From NCBI GenBank assembly GCA_036660175.1, contig JAVXBD010000011.1, forward strand, positions 1-32,594: a stretch of 32,594 nt of DNA. Reading direction: 5' to 3'. A program made the translations under genes and the position numbers. Origin of the DNA: Christensenella sp036660175 (GTDB taxonomy: Bacteria > Bacillota > Clostridia > Christensenellales > Christensenellaceae). Numbering within the stretch: position 1 is the first letter of the stretch; each line of letters begins with the position of its first letter. Below are positions 23,920 to 31,301 of this stretch, piece after piece. The notes under the pieces were generated by a model. The model was not told the origin of the DNA and did not search any database. It worked only from the letters and a program-made list of their open reading frames with translations.

Positions 23920-25134
23920 CTATTTATATTGTTCGCCGTACCCATAATGCTCTACAACATAGTCAACGTCTTTATCCCCACGACCGCTGCAATTTATCAA
24001 AATAGAGCCTTTATTCATTTCCTTTGCAAGCTTCATGCCGTACGCAATTGCGTGTGCACTTTCCAGTGCAGGAATCACACCCTCAAGCCTTGATAATTTG
24101 AAAAATGCTTCTACTGCCTGCTCATCATCTGCCGTTACATAATTGACTCTTTTTAGATCGTGCAAAAATGCGTGTTCTGGTCCAACTGACGGATAATCAA
24201 GACCGCTTGCCACCGAATATACAGGGGACGGGTCACCGTTTTCTTCTTGCAGCATATAGCTGTCAAATCCATGCAGAATGCCTTTTTTGCCATAGGTAAT
24301 GCTTGCCGCATGATCGCCTGTTTTTGTACCTCTGCCAAGTGGCTCAACGCCATAAATCTCAACAGGATCGTTTAAAAAAGGTGTGAACAGCCCCAAGGAA
24401 TTACTGCCGCCGCCCACACAGGCAACAATCGCATCAGGCAAATTCCCCGTCATTTCTAAAAACTGCTCTCTTGCTTCTTGTCCAACAACCATCTGAAAAT
24501 CCCTCACCATCATTGGGAAAGGATGCGGCCCAAGCGCAGAGCCAATGCAGTAAATGGAATCCTTATAATCTCTCGCATAGGCTTCAAATGCAGAATCTAC
24601 TGCTTCTTTTAATGTTTTTGCACCTGCCGAAACAGGCACCACTTTCGCACCTAAAATCTTCATACGAGTTACATTTGGCGCTTGCTTCGCAATATCGACT
24701 TCACCCATATGAATTTCGCATTCCAGCCCAAAGAAAGCCGCCGCTGTCGCAAGTGCAACACCATGCTGCCCTGCACCAGTTTCTGCAATCAGCTTTTTCT
24801 TGCCCATATATTTTGCAAGCAGCCCCTCGCCCATACAGTGATTCAGCTTATGTGCACCCGTATGATTGAGGTCTTCTCTTTTGATGTATATCTGCACCAT
24901 TCCGATTTCTCTTGAAAGTCTTTCGCAATGATATACAGGGGTTGGACGTCCCTGAAACTCTCTGCGGATACGTCTAAGCTCGTTAATAAACTGTGCAGAA
25001 TTGCATATCGTTTGATATGCCTCCGTAATTTCTTCAAATGCAGGAACAAGCTGCGGTGGTATAAATGTACCGCCGTATTCTCCAAAGTATCCTTTTTCAT
25101 CTGGGTAGTTCTTTAAATAAGTTCTGTAATCCAT
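23920..25134 (-). CDS. trpB: stand-alone tryptophan synthase beta chain
   Basis: A 404-residue pyridoxal-phosphate enzyme that joins indole and L-serine to make tryptophan. The cofactor lysine is Lys96 in HTGAHKLNH, the catalytic glutamate is Glu118 in AETGAGQHG, and the phosphate-binding loop GGGSNS is at 241-246. Further landmarks are GPHPFPMMVRDFQ, SAGAKTLKEA and GLDYPSVGPEHA. The overall form is the TrpB1 type, but it has substitutions such as HKLNH for the usual HKINN, so it may belong to a divergent lineage. No trpA or other trp gene is next to it, which suggests indole salvage or a partner encoded elsewhere. It is a single-gene unit with its own promoter, terminator and an unusual structured leader. 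Confidence 0.92.
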   Translation of the reverse strand: MDYRTYLKNYPDEKGYFGEYGGTFIPPQLVPAFEEITEAYQTICNSAQFINELRRIRREFQGRPTPVYHCERLSREIGMVQIYIKREDLNHTGAHKLNHCMGEGLLAKYMGKKKLIAETGAGQHGVALATAAAFFGLECEIHMGEVDIAKQAPNVTRMKILGAKVVPVSAGAKTLKEAVDSAFEAYARDYKDSIYCIGSALGPHPFPMMVRDFQMVVGQEAREQFLEMTGNLPDAIVACVGGGSNSLGLFTPFLNDPVEIYGVEPLGRGTKTGDHAASITYGKKGILHGFDSYMLQEENGDPSPVYSVASGLDYPSVGPEHAFLHDLKRVNYVTADDEQAVEAFFKLSRLEGVIPALESAHAIAYGMKLAKEMNKGSILINCSGRGDKDVDYVVEHYGYGEQYK

Positions 25135-25230
25135 CTCTATTCTCTTCCTTTCTAATCTAAGGGCTTGTGCCCGTCTAAGCTATGAGCATTCGCTCATCTA
25201 ATCTAAATGCCGACAACTCTTTATCGGCCT
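25135..25230 (-). promoter_or_regulatory. structured trpB leader RNA with repeated UAG-rich linkers and tandem hairpins
   Basis: The predicted leader is about 96 nt. From the 5' end, hairpin 1 is GCCGA/UCGGC (25209-25228), hairpin 2 is UGAGC/GCUCA (25183-25196) and hairpin 3 is GGGC/GCCC (25161-25172). They are separated by UUAGAUUAGA (25197-25206), UAGCUUAGA (25174-25182) and UUAGAUUAGA (25151-25160). The ribosome binding site (AAGGAAGAG) follows at once. (G/U)AG triplets occur at exact 5-nt spacing in pairs or threes, with first bases at 25205/25200/25195, 25182/25177, 25159/25154 and 25144/25139. That is the spacing bound by the tryptophan-sensing protein TRAP. No tryptophan codon or leader peptide with a ribosome binding site is present, and it is not a T-box. 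Confidence 0.55.
25151..25206. repeat. 23-bp tandem repeat: TCTAATCTAA linker plus variable hairpin
   Basis: On the plus strand the linker TCTAATCTAA recurs at 25151, 25174 (as TCTAAGCTA) and 25197, exactly 23 bp apart. Between copies are hairpins of different sequence but the same geometry: GGGC-TTGT-GCCC and GAGC-ATTC-GCTC. Stem positions differ in a base-pair-preserving way, while the linker is conserved. Confidence 0.75.
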
Positions 25231-25236
25231 GCTCTT

Positions 25237-25266
25237 ATTATAATCGACACTTACCTGTTTTGTAAA
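25237..25266 (-). promoter_or_regulatory. trpB promoter
   Basis: On the minus strand TTTACA (25261-25266, 5 of 6 matches to TTGACA) and a perfect TATAAT (25237-25242) are separated by 18 bp. Transcription should start near 25230, at the foot of hairpin 1. Confidence 0.8.
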
Positions 25267-25295
25267 TACTTATTTTAATTGTTTTTAATTTATTC

Positions 25296-25323
25296 AAAAA
25301 AAGCAATATTCAACATGCTCTTT
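25296..25323 (-). terminator. probable apgM terminator
   Basis: Minus-strand AAGAGCA can pair with TGCTTTT (7 bp, one G-U pair) around a 10-nt loop, and the T-run continues to 25296. It is AT-rich and weaker than the other terminators here, but lies just past the apgM stop. Confidence 0.5.
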
Positions 25324-25329
25324 TCTATT

Positions 25330-26472
25330 TTAATCCAATGCTTTTAGCTGTGCTGCGGTAATTTCATTGTTTTTTTCTCTGCAGCACTGCTCTGTAAATC
25401 TTCCCTGCTCAGCTTGCTCTTTTGTGGAACAATAAAACAAAAACGGAACACTTTGCCCACCGTGTGCGCCAGTATCCGAAAACGTAAAATGGTCCGATGC
25501 AACCGCAAGTGTATAATCGTCCTTCATGCTATCCAAAAATGGTTTTAAAAAGACGCTGTCGATTGTTTCGATTGCTTGTGCCTTTTTTTCTGGCATCAGC
25601 TCATGGCTCAAATCGTCCGTTTCTTGAATATGCACATAAATATCGTCGTTTTGCGCCACCGCCTGTATAGATTTCTCCAGTTTTTCGTTTAGAAAGTCCT
25701 CAAAGGATCTGCCCTCACGTTTTGTACCGATGTTTTTAAGTCCTGCTATCTTGGTAATACCGTCCATCAGCAACGTTTCTGAAAGTGCAATTCTGCCCTT
25801 TGTGTTTCCTACAATTTCGGGCATGATGGAAGCTCCCCAAAACCATAAACCGTTTGCTGCACAGTCTTTATCTTTTAAAAACTCATAAGAATTTTTCATC
25901 AATTCAAAAAACTTTGCCTGCTTTCCCTGCGTTTTGATAAAGGGTGCAATGTTTTGACCAATGATGTCGTGTGCCGCCATAAAATCCAGCGGATACAATT
26001 TTTTGCCATCTTTTACAATTAAAATATTTCTGAATGAGCCGCAATAATTCAGCTGATATTCGTCGTCAAAGACCTCTTCTGCAAGCTGCTGCGCAATCGG
26101 CTGTGCCTCTTTTGTTTCAATATCAAAGGCACTGTAGCTCTTGATATGGCTGGTTTCAAAGGACTCCCCTTCAAAATGCACCATGTTGCAACGAATATAT
26201 AAGTCATTCTCGTTAATGGGCATTTCCAGCCCTGCCGCCTCAATAATAGCTCTTCCACGATAGGTATTCGGATCAAACCCCAGCAAACTCAAATTTGCCA
26301 CTGCACTGCCCACTTCCAATCCCTTAGGAATGGTACGCACTGTGCCGCTGATTGACTTTCTATATAATTTATCCAAATTTGGCGTATTTGCATATTCAAG
26401 CGGTGTTTTCCCGTCAAGCTTTGGGTTTGGCCTGTCCGCAGAGCCATCTAATACCAGCGTAATTCTCTTCAT
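25330..26472 (-). CDS. apgM: 2,3-bisphosphoglycerate-independent phosphoglycerate mutase, archaeal type
   Basis: A 380-residue enzyme of the alkaline phosphatase superfamily that interconverts 3- and 2-phosphoglycerate in glycolysis. Diagnostic segments are VLDGSADRPNPKLDGKTPLE at the N-terminus (metal-binding Asp), GLEVGSAVANLSLLGFDP with probable catalytic Ser56, ETDDLSHE, and ASDHFTFSDTGAHGG with metal ligands. It is the ApgM type rather than the longer GpmI type. The ATG at 26470-26472 follows GGAGG at 6-7 nt; a TTG four codons earlier lies inside the ribosome binding site. It is a single-gene unit with its own promoter. Related proteins can be annotated as homoserine-kinase-associated mutases, but no threonine genes are nearby. 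Confidence 0.9.
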   Translation of the reverse strand: MKRITLVLDGSADRPNPKLDGKTPLEYANTPNLDKLYRKSISGTVRTIPKGLEVGSAVANLSLLGFDPNTYRGRAIIEAAGLEMPINENDLYIRCNMVHFEGESFETSHIKSYSAFDIETKEAQPIAQQLAEEVFDDEYQLNYCGSFRNILIVKDGKKLYPLDFMAAHDIIGQNIAPFIKTQGKQAKFFELMKNSYEFLKDKDCAANGLWFWGASIMPEIVGNTKGRIALSETLLMDGITKIAGLKNIGTKREGRSFEDFLNEKLEKSIQAVAQNDDIYVHIQETDDLSHELMPEKKAQAIETIDSVFLKPFLDSMKDDYTLAVASDHFTFSDTGAHGGQSVPFLFYCSTKEQAEQGRFTEQCCREKNNEITAAQLKALD

Positions 26473-26500
26473 GTTTTCCTCCAAAATGCTCAGTTATTTT

Positions 26501-26529
26501 ATTATACGCTACTTTATATTTTTACACAA
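26501..26529 (-). promoter_or_regulatory. apgM promoter
   Basis: On the minus strand a perfect TATAAT (26501-26506) is preceded at 17 bp by TTGTGT (26524-26529), a weak -35. Confidence 0.6.
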
Positions 26530-26618
26530 TATTTAACAGCGTTTATCTGTCAAGCAAACTCCTTACTATTTCTTATAAACCATAAATGAATAAAGTATCA
26601 AAAAGTTGCATAAGCATG

Positions 26619-26655
26619 AAAATCGCCTATTACCATACAGCAATAAGCGATTTTT
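26619..26655. terminator. strong bidirectional terminator after the small lipoprotein gene
   Basis: AAAATCGCCTATT (26619-26631) pairs with AATAAGCGATTTT (26642-26654) in a 13-bp stem with one non-Watson-Crick pair and a 10-nt loop. A/T runs flank both arms. It ends the acyl-CoA synthetase operon. Confidence 0.85.
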
Positions 26656-26673
26656 ATCCATACTCGAAAATTA

Positions 26674-27057
26674 TTATTGCTTTTGTAAAATAATTGCACC
26701 TTTTCCTTCAAACAAAGACATCATATCCTTGTCGATTTCAGCCAAGTATTTTTCATCGTCCAATGTAATTGACACATTGGCTGCATCTTCTAAGGCATAA
26801 GTTCCAGCGGTTCTAACCCCTGAAATATCTCTTGTGATTGCATTTTCCTTATCACAATGCAGGCTCATATCTCCGCCCAAATAATCACTGACTGCTTGCC
26901 CCTCTATGCGCTGTCCTTTTGCATCAATCATAGCAACAGCCTTCCAGTCCGTTCCCTCTATTGCGTCTTTTGCCTGCGGCACACTGGTCTGCGATACTAT
27001 TTCTGCTGTTTCTTTTGCCTGCGGCACACAGCCAGCAAAGCACGCCATCATCATCAA
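26674..27057 (-). CDS. small lipoprotein with apparently frameshifted signal peptide
   Basis: The readable frame gives about 127 residues starting MMMMACFAGC, where FAGC looks like a lipobox. A VPQAK-containing repeat follows (VPQAKETAE, VPQAKDAIE), then a globular domain from GTDWKAV to the end. That domain is vaguely like small lipocalin-like or META-type lipoproteins, but I do not recognise it firmly. As read, the signal peptide is too short and has no start with a ribosome binding site. If one T is removed from a six-T run at 27067-27072, the ATG at 27080-27082, directly after the pncB stop, would read MTMLFVAVLMMMACFAGC, a complete lipoprotein signal. So either the gene is broken, it is expressed through slippage, or the base count is wrong. 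It is the last gene of its operon. Confidence 0.6.
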   Translation of the reverse strand: MMMMACFAGCVPQAKETAEIVSQTSVPQAKDAIEGTDWKAVAMIDAKGQRIEGQAVSDYLGGDMSLHCDKENAITRDISGVRTAGTYALEDAANVSITLDDEKYLAEIDKDMMSLFEGKGAIILQKQ

Positions 27058-27082
27058 TACAGCTACAAAAAAGCATAGTCAT

Positions 27083-28516
27083 TTATGATTTCTTTTCGTT
27101 CAGTAGTTTCTTTTTTAAATTGTATAACTCGTCCGATAAATCTACTTTGTATAAGTGTGGACGTTTGATTCTTTTAAACTCGTCCCAAAACGTTTGCATA
27201 TCTGCGTTTGCAAACTGCTGAATTTCTTTGAGAGTCGGCGAATCATATACTTGCTTTCCATCAACAAAAACAGGAACAAGCAGCTCTTTTGTGCAATAAT
27301 CTGTAAGCGTCATCTTTTTCCATGTTTCTATCGGATCAAAGATTGTAAGCGGTTTGCTCTCGTCTATCACTTCGTCCTCCAGCATAATCAAATCCGCAAT
27401 CGCCATTCCATCACTTTTATTATATAATCTCACGATTTTTTTCTTTCCAGGATTTGTAATTTTCCAGACATTTTCGCTTACTTTCAGTTTTGGAATCATA
27501 TGTCCATCGTTTGCATAACTTGCACTCAACTTATAAACACCGCCCAAGGAAGGGCAATCATGCCCCGTTATCAGCCGTGTACCCACGCCCCACACATCTA
27601 TTTTTGCACCTTGCTGCTTCAAATCTGCAATGGTATATTCGTCCAAATCTCCTGATGCAAACACCTTTGCTTTTGGAAATCCTGCATCGTCCATCATTTT
27701 ACGTGCCTGCTTTGAAAGATAAGCAAGGTCGCCCGAATCAAGGCGAATGCCCACAGGCTCATATCCTTTTTCTCTTAACTCTTTAAAGACCTGTATGGCA
27801 TTTGGCATACCACTTTTTAGAGTATCATAGGTATCAACCAACAGCATACAATTTTGCGGAAATGTTTGCGCATATGCCCGAAAAGACGAAATCTCATCAT
27901 CAAAGCTCATAACCCAGCTATGTGCATGTGTACCCGCTGCCGTTGCACCAAACATCTGTGCTGTCAGCACGTTTGAGGTAGATGCACAGCCGCCAATCAG
28001 TGCCGCTCTTGCGCCATATATCCCAGCATCTGGGCCTTGCGCCCGACGCAAGCCAAACTCTAACACAGCGTCACCCTGAGCCGCATAAACCACTCTGCTT
28101 GCCTTTGTTGCAATCAGTGTTTGATGGTTGATGATATTCAGCACTGCTGTTTCTATCAGTTGTGCCTCACAAATCGGCGCACATACACGCAAAAGCGGCT
28201 CCATCGGAAACACTACCGTGCCTTCTGGTATCGCATAAATATCGCCAGTAAACTTAAAATCTGCCAAAAACTCCATAAAGTCCTCGCCAAACAAGTTCAG
28301 TGAGCGTAAATATTCAATATCTTCTTCTTCAAACCGCAGATTATTTATCAGTTCAATAATCTGCTCAAGTCCTGCACAAACCGCATAATTGGTTTCTACG
28401 CCTTGACGTCTAAAAAACAGATCATATACAGCTTTGTTTTTATGCTTGCCGCTTTTATAGTACCCATACATCATGGTTAACTGATATAAATCCGTAAGCA
28501 TTGTCAAATTTCTCAA
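27083..28516 (-). CDS. pncB: nicotinate phosphoribosyltransferase
   Basis: A 477-residue enzyme that converts nicotinate and phosphoribosyl pyrophosphate to nicotinate mononucleotide for NAD salvage. Family landmarks are LTDLYQLTMMYGY at the N-terminus, the FEFGLRR-like LEFGLRRAQGPD, GTHAHSWVMSF with the phosphorylated-histidine region, RLDSGDLAYLSKQARKM, and ASGDLDEYTI. The length fits the longer Firmicutes form. The start is TTG at 28514-28516, placed correctly after GAAGAAGGTG; an ATG 11 codons earlier lies upstream of that ribosome binding site. It follows lgt by about 97 bp and precedes the small lipoprotein gene. Confidence 0.93.
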   Translation of the reverse strand: MRNLTMLTDLYQLTMMYGYYKSGKHKNKAVYDLFFRRQGVETNYAVCAGLEQIIELINNLRFEEEDIEYLRSLNLFGEDFMEFLADFKFTGDIYAIPEGTVVFPMEPLLRVCAPICEAQLIETAVLNIINHQTLIATKASRVVYAAQGDAVLEFGLRRAQGPDAGIYGARAALIGGCASTSNVLTAQMFGATAAGTHAHSWVMSFDDEISSFRAYAQTFPQNCMLLVDTYDTLKSGMPNAIQVFKELREKGYEPVGIRLDSGDLAYLSKQARKMMDDAGFPKAKVFASGDLDEYTIADLKQQGAKIDVWGVGTRLITGHDCPSLGGVYKLSASYANDGHMIPKLKVSENVWKITNPGKKKIVRLYNKSDGMAIADLIMLEDEVIDESKPLTIFDPIETWKKMTLTDYCTKELLVPVFVDGKQVYDSPTLKEIQQFANADMQTFWDEFKRIKRPHLYKVDLSDELYNLKKKLLNEKKS

Positions 28517-28540
28517 AAAAGCACCTTCTTCAATAAAAAA

Positions 28541-28563
28541 TATTTGCACAGCCTTTTGGCTGT
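28541..28563 (-). terminator. small hairpin between lgt and pncB, possible attenuator or weak terminator
   Basis: Minus-strand ACAGCC (28558-28563) pairs with GGCTGT (28548-28553) around AAAA-type bases. A T-rich run (ATATTTTTT) begins several bases later. The gap between stem and T-run makes full termination doubtful. It may only reduce pncB expression relative to lgt. Confidence 0.35.
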
Positions 28564-28613
28564 TGTGAACAAATTATTTTCTTTGCACAAATCTTCTCAG
28601 AAACGCAAAATAG

Positions 28614-29432
28614 CTACACTGTTTTTTCTTCTTTCATTTTCGCACAATATTTGCCCTCATACAAGACATTTTCTTTATTGCGCTTTCTCATCACAAGAAT
28701 ATAAATCACACCGACAGCAATCAGCACACCTGATAAAAACTGTGAAACTGGTACACCTGGGAAAAGCTGCAAGGTTTGAATGCGTATCCCCTCAATCCAA
28801 AACCTGCCGATTCCGTATCCAATTAAGTACATCGCAAAAACGTTGCCATCGTGCTTTGCCCTGCGTGCATACCACATCAGCAGTGCAAACACGCCTACAT
28901 TCCACACGCTTTCATAAAAAAAAGTTGCCATAAACCACTGGTCGCCTACATGCACACCAAACGGAAAAAACATGAGGTCTGGATTGGTAATCAGGTTTCC
29001 GTATGCCTCTTGATTGACAAAATTACCCCATCTACCAATTGCCTGCCCAATAATTAAGCCCGGCGCACAAATATCAAGCAGCCTACCCATCGGAAACTTG
29101 CGCCACTTAGATACAATCAAAGCTGCAATCAGTCCCCCAATAATCGCTCCGTATATGGCAATTCCGCCTTCCCATATTGCAATAATCTGCTCAGGATGTG
29201 CAGAATAATAATCCCATTCAAATGCTACATAATAAATACGTGCGCAAATAATTGCCAAAGGCAATGCGATAATCATAAAATCAAGCAGCAACTCAGACGT
29301 ATACCCTCTGCGTTTCGCCTCATAAACTGCAATCAGCACACCAACCACAATGCCTATGGCAATGATGATTCCGTACCATGCAATATCAAGTCCTTCTATT
29401 CCAAATAAATTTTCAACTGCAAACCTATTCAC
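28614..29432 (-). CDS. lgt: prolipoprotein diacylglyceryl transferase
   Basis: A 272-residue membrane enzyme that attaches diacylglycerol to the lipobox cysteine, the first step of lipoprotein maturation. About seven helices are visible. The signature GRWGNFVNQEAYG is complete, as is the WEGGIAIYGAIIGG segment, which carries the usual glycines, with Tyr where many homologues have His. The start is GTG at 29430-29432, 8 nt after AAGGAG. It lies 19 bp behind the acyl-CoA synthetase. Its clients in this window include the two GerMN lipoproteins and the small lipoprotein downstream. Confidence 0.95.
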   Translation of the reverse strand: MNRFAVENLFGIEGLDIAWYGIIIAIGIVVGVLIAVYEAKRRGYTSELLLDFMIIALPLAIICARIYYVAFEWDYYSAHPEQIIAIWEGGIAIYGAIIGGLIAALIVSKWRKFPMGRLLDICAPGLIIGQAIGRWGNFVNQEAYGNLITNPDLMFFPFGVHVGDQWFMATFFYESVWNVGVFALLMWYARRAKHDGNVFAMYLIGYGIGRFWIEGIRIQTLQLFPGVPVSQFLSGVLIAVGVIYILVMRKRNKENVLYEGKYCAKMKEEKTV

Positions 29433-29451
29433 AAAGATACTCCTTCTTATA

Positions 29452-31116
29452 TCAAGCCGTTTCTATTTTTGCGGCATCTTTTAAACCCAGTGCTTCTATT
29501 GCCCATTCACGCAATTTATACTTTTGAATCTTACCGCTTGCAGTCATGGGAAACTCATCGACAAACTTCACATAGCGTGGAGATTTAAACCGTGAAAGTC
29601 CCTCTTTTACAAACGCAATCATTTCTTCTTCGGTGGCTTGCTCTTTATCTTTTAGGATAATACACGCAAGCACCTCTTCGCCATATTTTTGGTCTGGAAC
29701 TCCCACCACCTGCACGTCCCGCACCTTTGGATGTGTATAAATAAACTCTTCAATTTCTCGTGGATAAATATTTTCGCCGCCACGAATAATCATATCTTTT
29801 AATCTGCCTGTGATTTTAAAATAGCCATGCTCGTCCATCGTGCCTAAATCGCCCGTATGAAGCCACCCCTCTGCATCTATCGCTTGCGCAGTCGCTTCTG
29901 GCATTTTGTAGTAGCCTTTCATAATCTGATAGCCACGTGTTACAATCTCGCCTTGTGTGTCAGTGGGCTGGTCCTCTCCTGTTTCTATATCTACAATCTT
30001 CACTTCCATATGCGGCATTGTCTTGCCAACTGTGGAAACACGAACCTCAATCGGATCGTCCGTTGTGGTCATTGTAACCACAGGAGATGCCTCTGTTTGG
30101 CCATAGGAAATCACAATGTCATGCATATTCATATCCGAATAAGCACGCTTCATAAACTCTATTGGGCAGGGTGAACCCGCCATAATACCTGTTCTTAAGC
30201 TTGATAAATCATACTTTGTAAAATCGGGATGCTCTAACATCGCAATAAACATCGTAGGCACACCATGCACCGCCGTACATTTTTCTTTTTGGATACCGTC
30301 CATGACCTTCAGCGGATTAAAATGATCCACCAAAACCATTGTAGCGCCATGCGTATATGCCGCCATTACCCCTAACACACAGCCAAAGCAATGAAAAAGC
30401 GGTACTACAATCAGTAGCCTGTCATCGTGTGTAAACTTCATACAATCGCCAATGGACATTCCGTTATTGACAAGATTATAATGCGTCAGCATCACACCTT
30501 TGGGAAAGCCTGTCGTACCTGAAGTATACTGCATATTGATAACATCATGAATATCAAGTTCACTCTTTCGCTGTTTCAATTCTTCTTTTGAAACTTTTTT
30601 AGCATAGGTAAACAAATCGTTCCAATGAAACATGCCAAGTTGCTCGCCTTCGTCTAAAAAAATAATATTTTTTAAAAACGGCAGCCTCTTAGACTCTAAC
30701 GCTCCAGGCTCACAGTGCATAAGCTCTGGGCATAAGCCTTGGATATGCGCCACATAATTGGAATCTTTAAACGCACCCATCATGATAAGTGTTGTGGTAT
30801 CCGATTGTTTAAGCAGATACTCTAACTCAAACTGTTTATAGTTCGTATTAACCGTTACTAACACCGCACCCATTTTTGCGGTCGCAAATTGCGTCACAAT
30901 CCATTCCACATAATTTGTTGCCCATATAGCAACTTTATCGCCTTTTTTTATGCCCATTCCCATCAGTCCACGTGCCACTTTATCTGTTATCTCATTAAAT
31001 TCCTGATAAGTATATCTGACATTTAAAAAAGGTGAAACCACCGCATCCTGATTTGGATACGCCTGCGCTTGTTTTTCAAGCAAATCACCTATTGTTATTT
31101 TCATCAGTGCAGACAT
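29452..31116 (-). CDS. AMP-binding acyl-CoA synthetase
   Basis: A 554-residue adenylate-forming enzyme that activates a carboxylic acid with ATP and transfers it to coenzyme A. Core motifs: YTSGTTGFPKGVMLTH, SYGQTEASP, GWLHTGDLG, GRLKDMIIRGGENIYPREIE, and the catalytic lysine in MTASGKIQKYKL. It resembles the medium-chain or FadD13/AcsF2-like group, which acts on fatty acids; chain length cannot be told from sequence. The start ATG at 31114-31116 is 7 nt after GAGGAGG. It is the first gene of an operon with lgt, pncB and a small lipoprotein, a mixed grouping with no evident single pathway. Confidence 0.93.
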   Translation of the reverse strand: MSALMKITIGDLLEKQAQAYPNQDAVVSPFLNVRYTYQEFNEITDKVARGLMGMGIKKGDKVAIWATNYVEWIVTQFATAKMGAVLVTVNTNYKQFELEYLLKQSDTTTLIMMGAFKDSNYVAHIQGLCPELMHCEPGALESKRLPFLKNIIFLDEGEQLGMFHWNDLFTYAKKVSKEELKQRKSELDIHDVINMQYTSGTTGFPKGVMLTHYNLVNNGMSIGDCMKFTHDDRLLIVVPLFHCFGCVLGVMAAYTHGATMVLVDHFNPLKVMDGIQKEKCTAVHGVPTMFIAMLEHPDFTKYDLSSLRTGIMAGSPCPIEFMKRAYSDMNMHDIVISYGQTEASPVVTMTTTDDPIEVRVSTVGKTMPHMEVKIVDIETGEDQPTDTQGEIVTRGYQIMKGYYKMPEATAQAIDAEGWLHTGDLGTMDEHGYFKITGRLKDMIIRGGENIYPREIEEFIYTHPKVRDVQVVGVPDQKYGEEVLACIILKDKEQATEEEMIAFVKEGLSRFKSPRYVKFVDEFPMTASGKIQKYKLREWAIEALGLKDAAKIETA

Positions 31117-31199
31117 CTGATTGCCTCCTCATTGCAACTTTTCAAAATTATTAAATCTGATGATTGCTCATCAAATCGTATATTTCTATGAACCTTTTT

Positions 31200-31228
31200 A
31201 TTTTATCAAAATTATCACTTTTTAGCAA
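31200..31228 (-). promoter_or_regulatory. promoter of the acyl-CoA synthetase operon
   Basis: On the minus strand TTGCTA (31223-31228) and TAAAAT (31200-31205) are separated by 17 bp. The leader of about 75 nt contains a hairpin, TGATGA-TTGC-TCATCA on plus (31158-31173), which could influence translation. Confidence 0.65.
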
Positions 31229-31230
31229 CA

Positions 31231-31297
31231 AAAAAACTGCATTTCTCTTTTCTTTCCTCACTTTTAGAAATTCAAAAAAAGAAATCATGCAGTTTTA
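31231..31297. terminator. terminator of ldhA, probably bidirectional
   Basis: AAACTGCAT (about 31235-31243) pairs with ATGCAGTTT (about 31286-31294). The stem continues through TTTCT/AGAAA after a two-base bulge, leaving a large A/T-rich loop. On the minus strand a run of seven T's follows. The ldhA stop is at 31302. Confidence 0.75.
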
Positions 31298-31301
31298 TTT
31301 T

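Noticed and set aside
25151..25228. CRISPR-like mini-array
   Set aside because: The repeated part is only 10 bp, the intervening segments are short palindromes rather than unique spacers, and no cas gene is present.
25135..25330. T-box or ribosome-mediated trp attenuator before trpB
   Set aside because: The leader is too short for a T-box and lacks its conserved motifs. Short frames in it (such as AUG AGC GAA UGC UCA UAG) have no tryptophan codons and no ribosome binding site, and no terminator hairpin precedes trpB.
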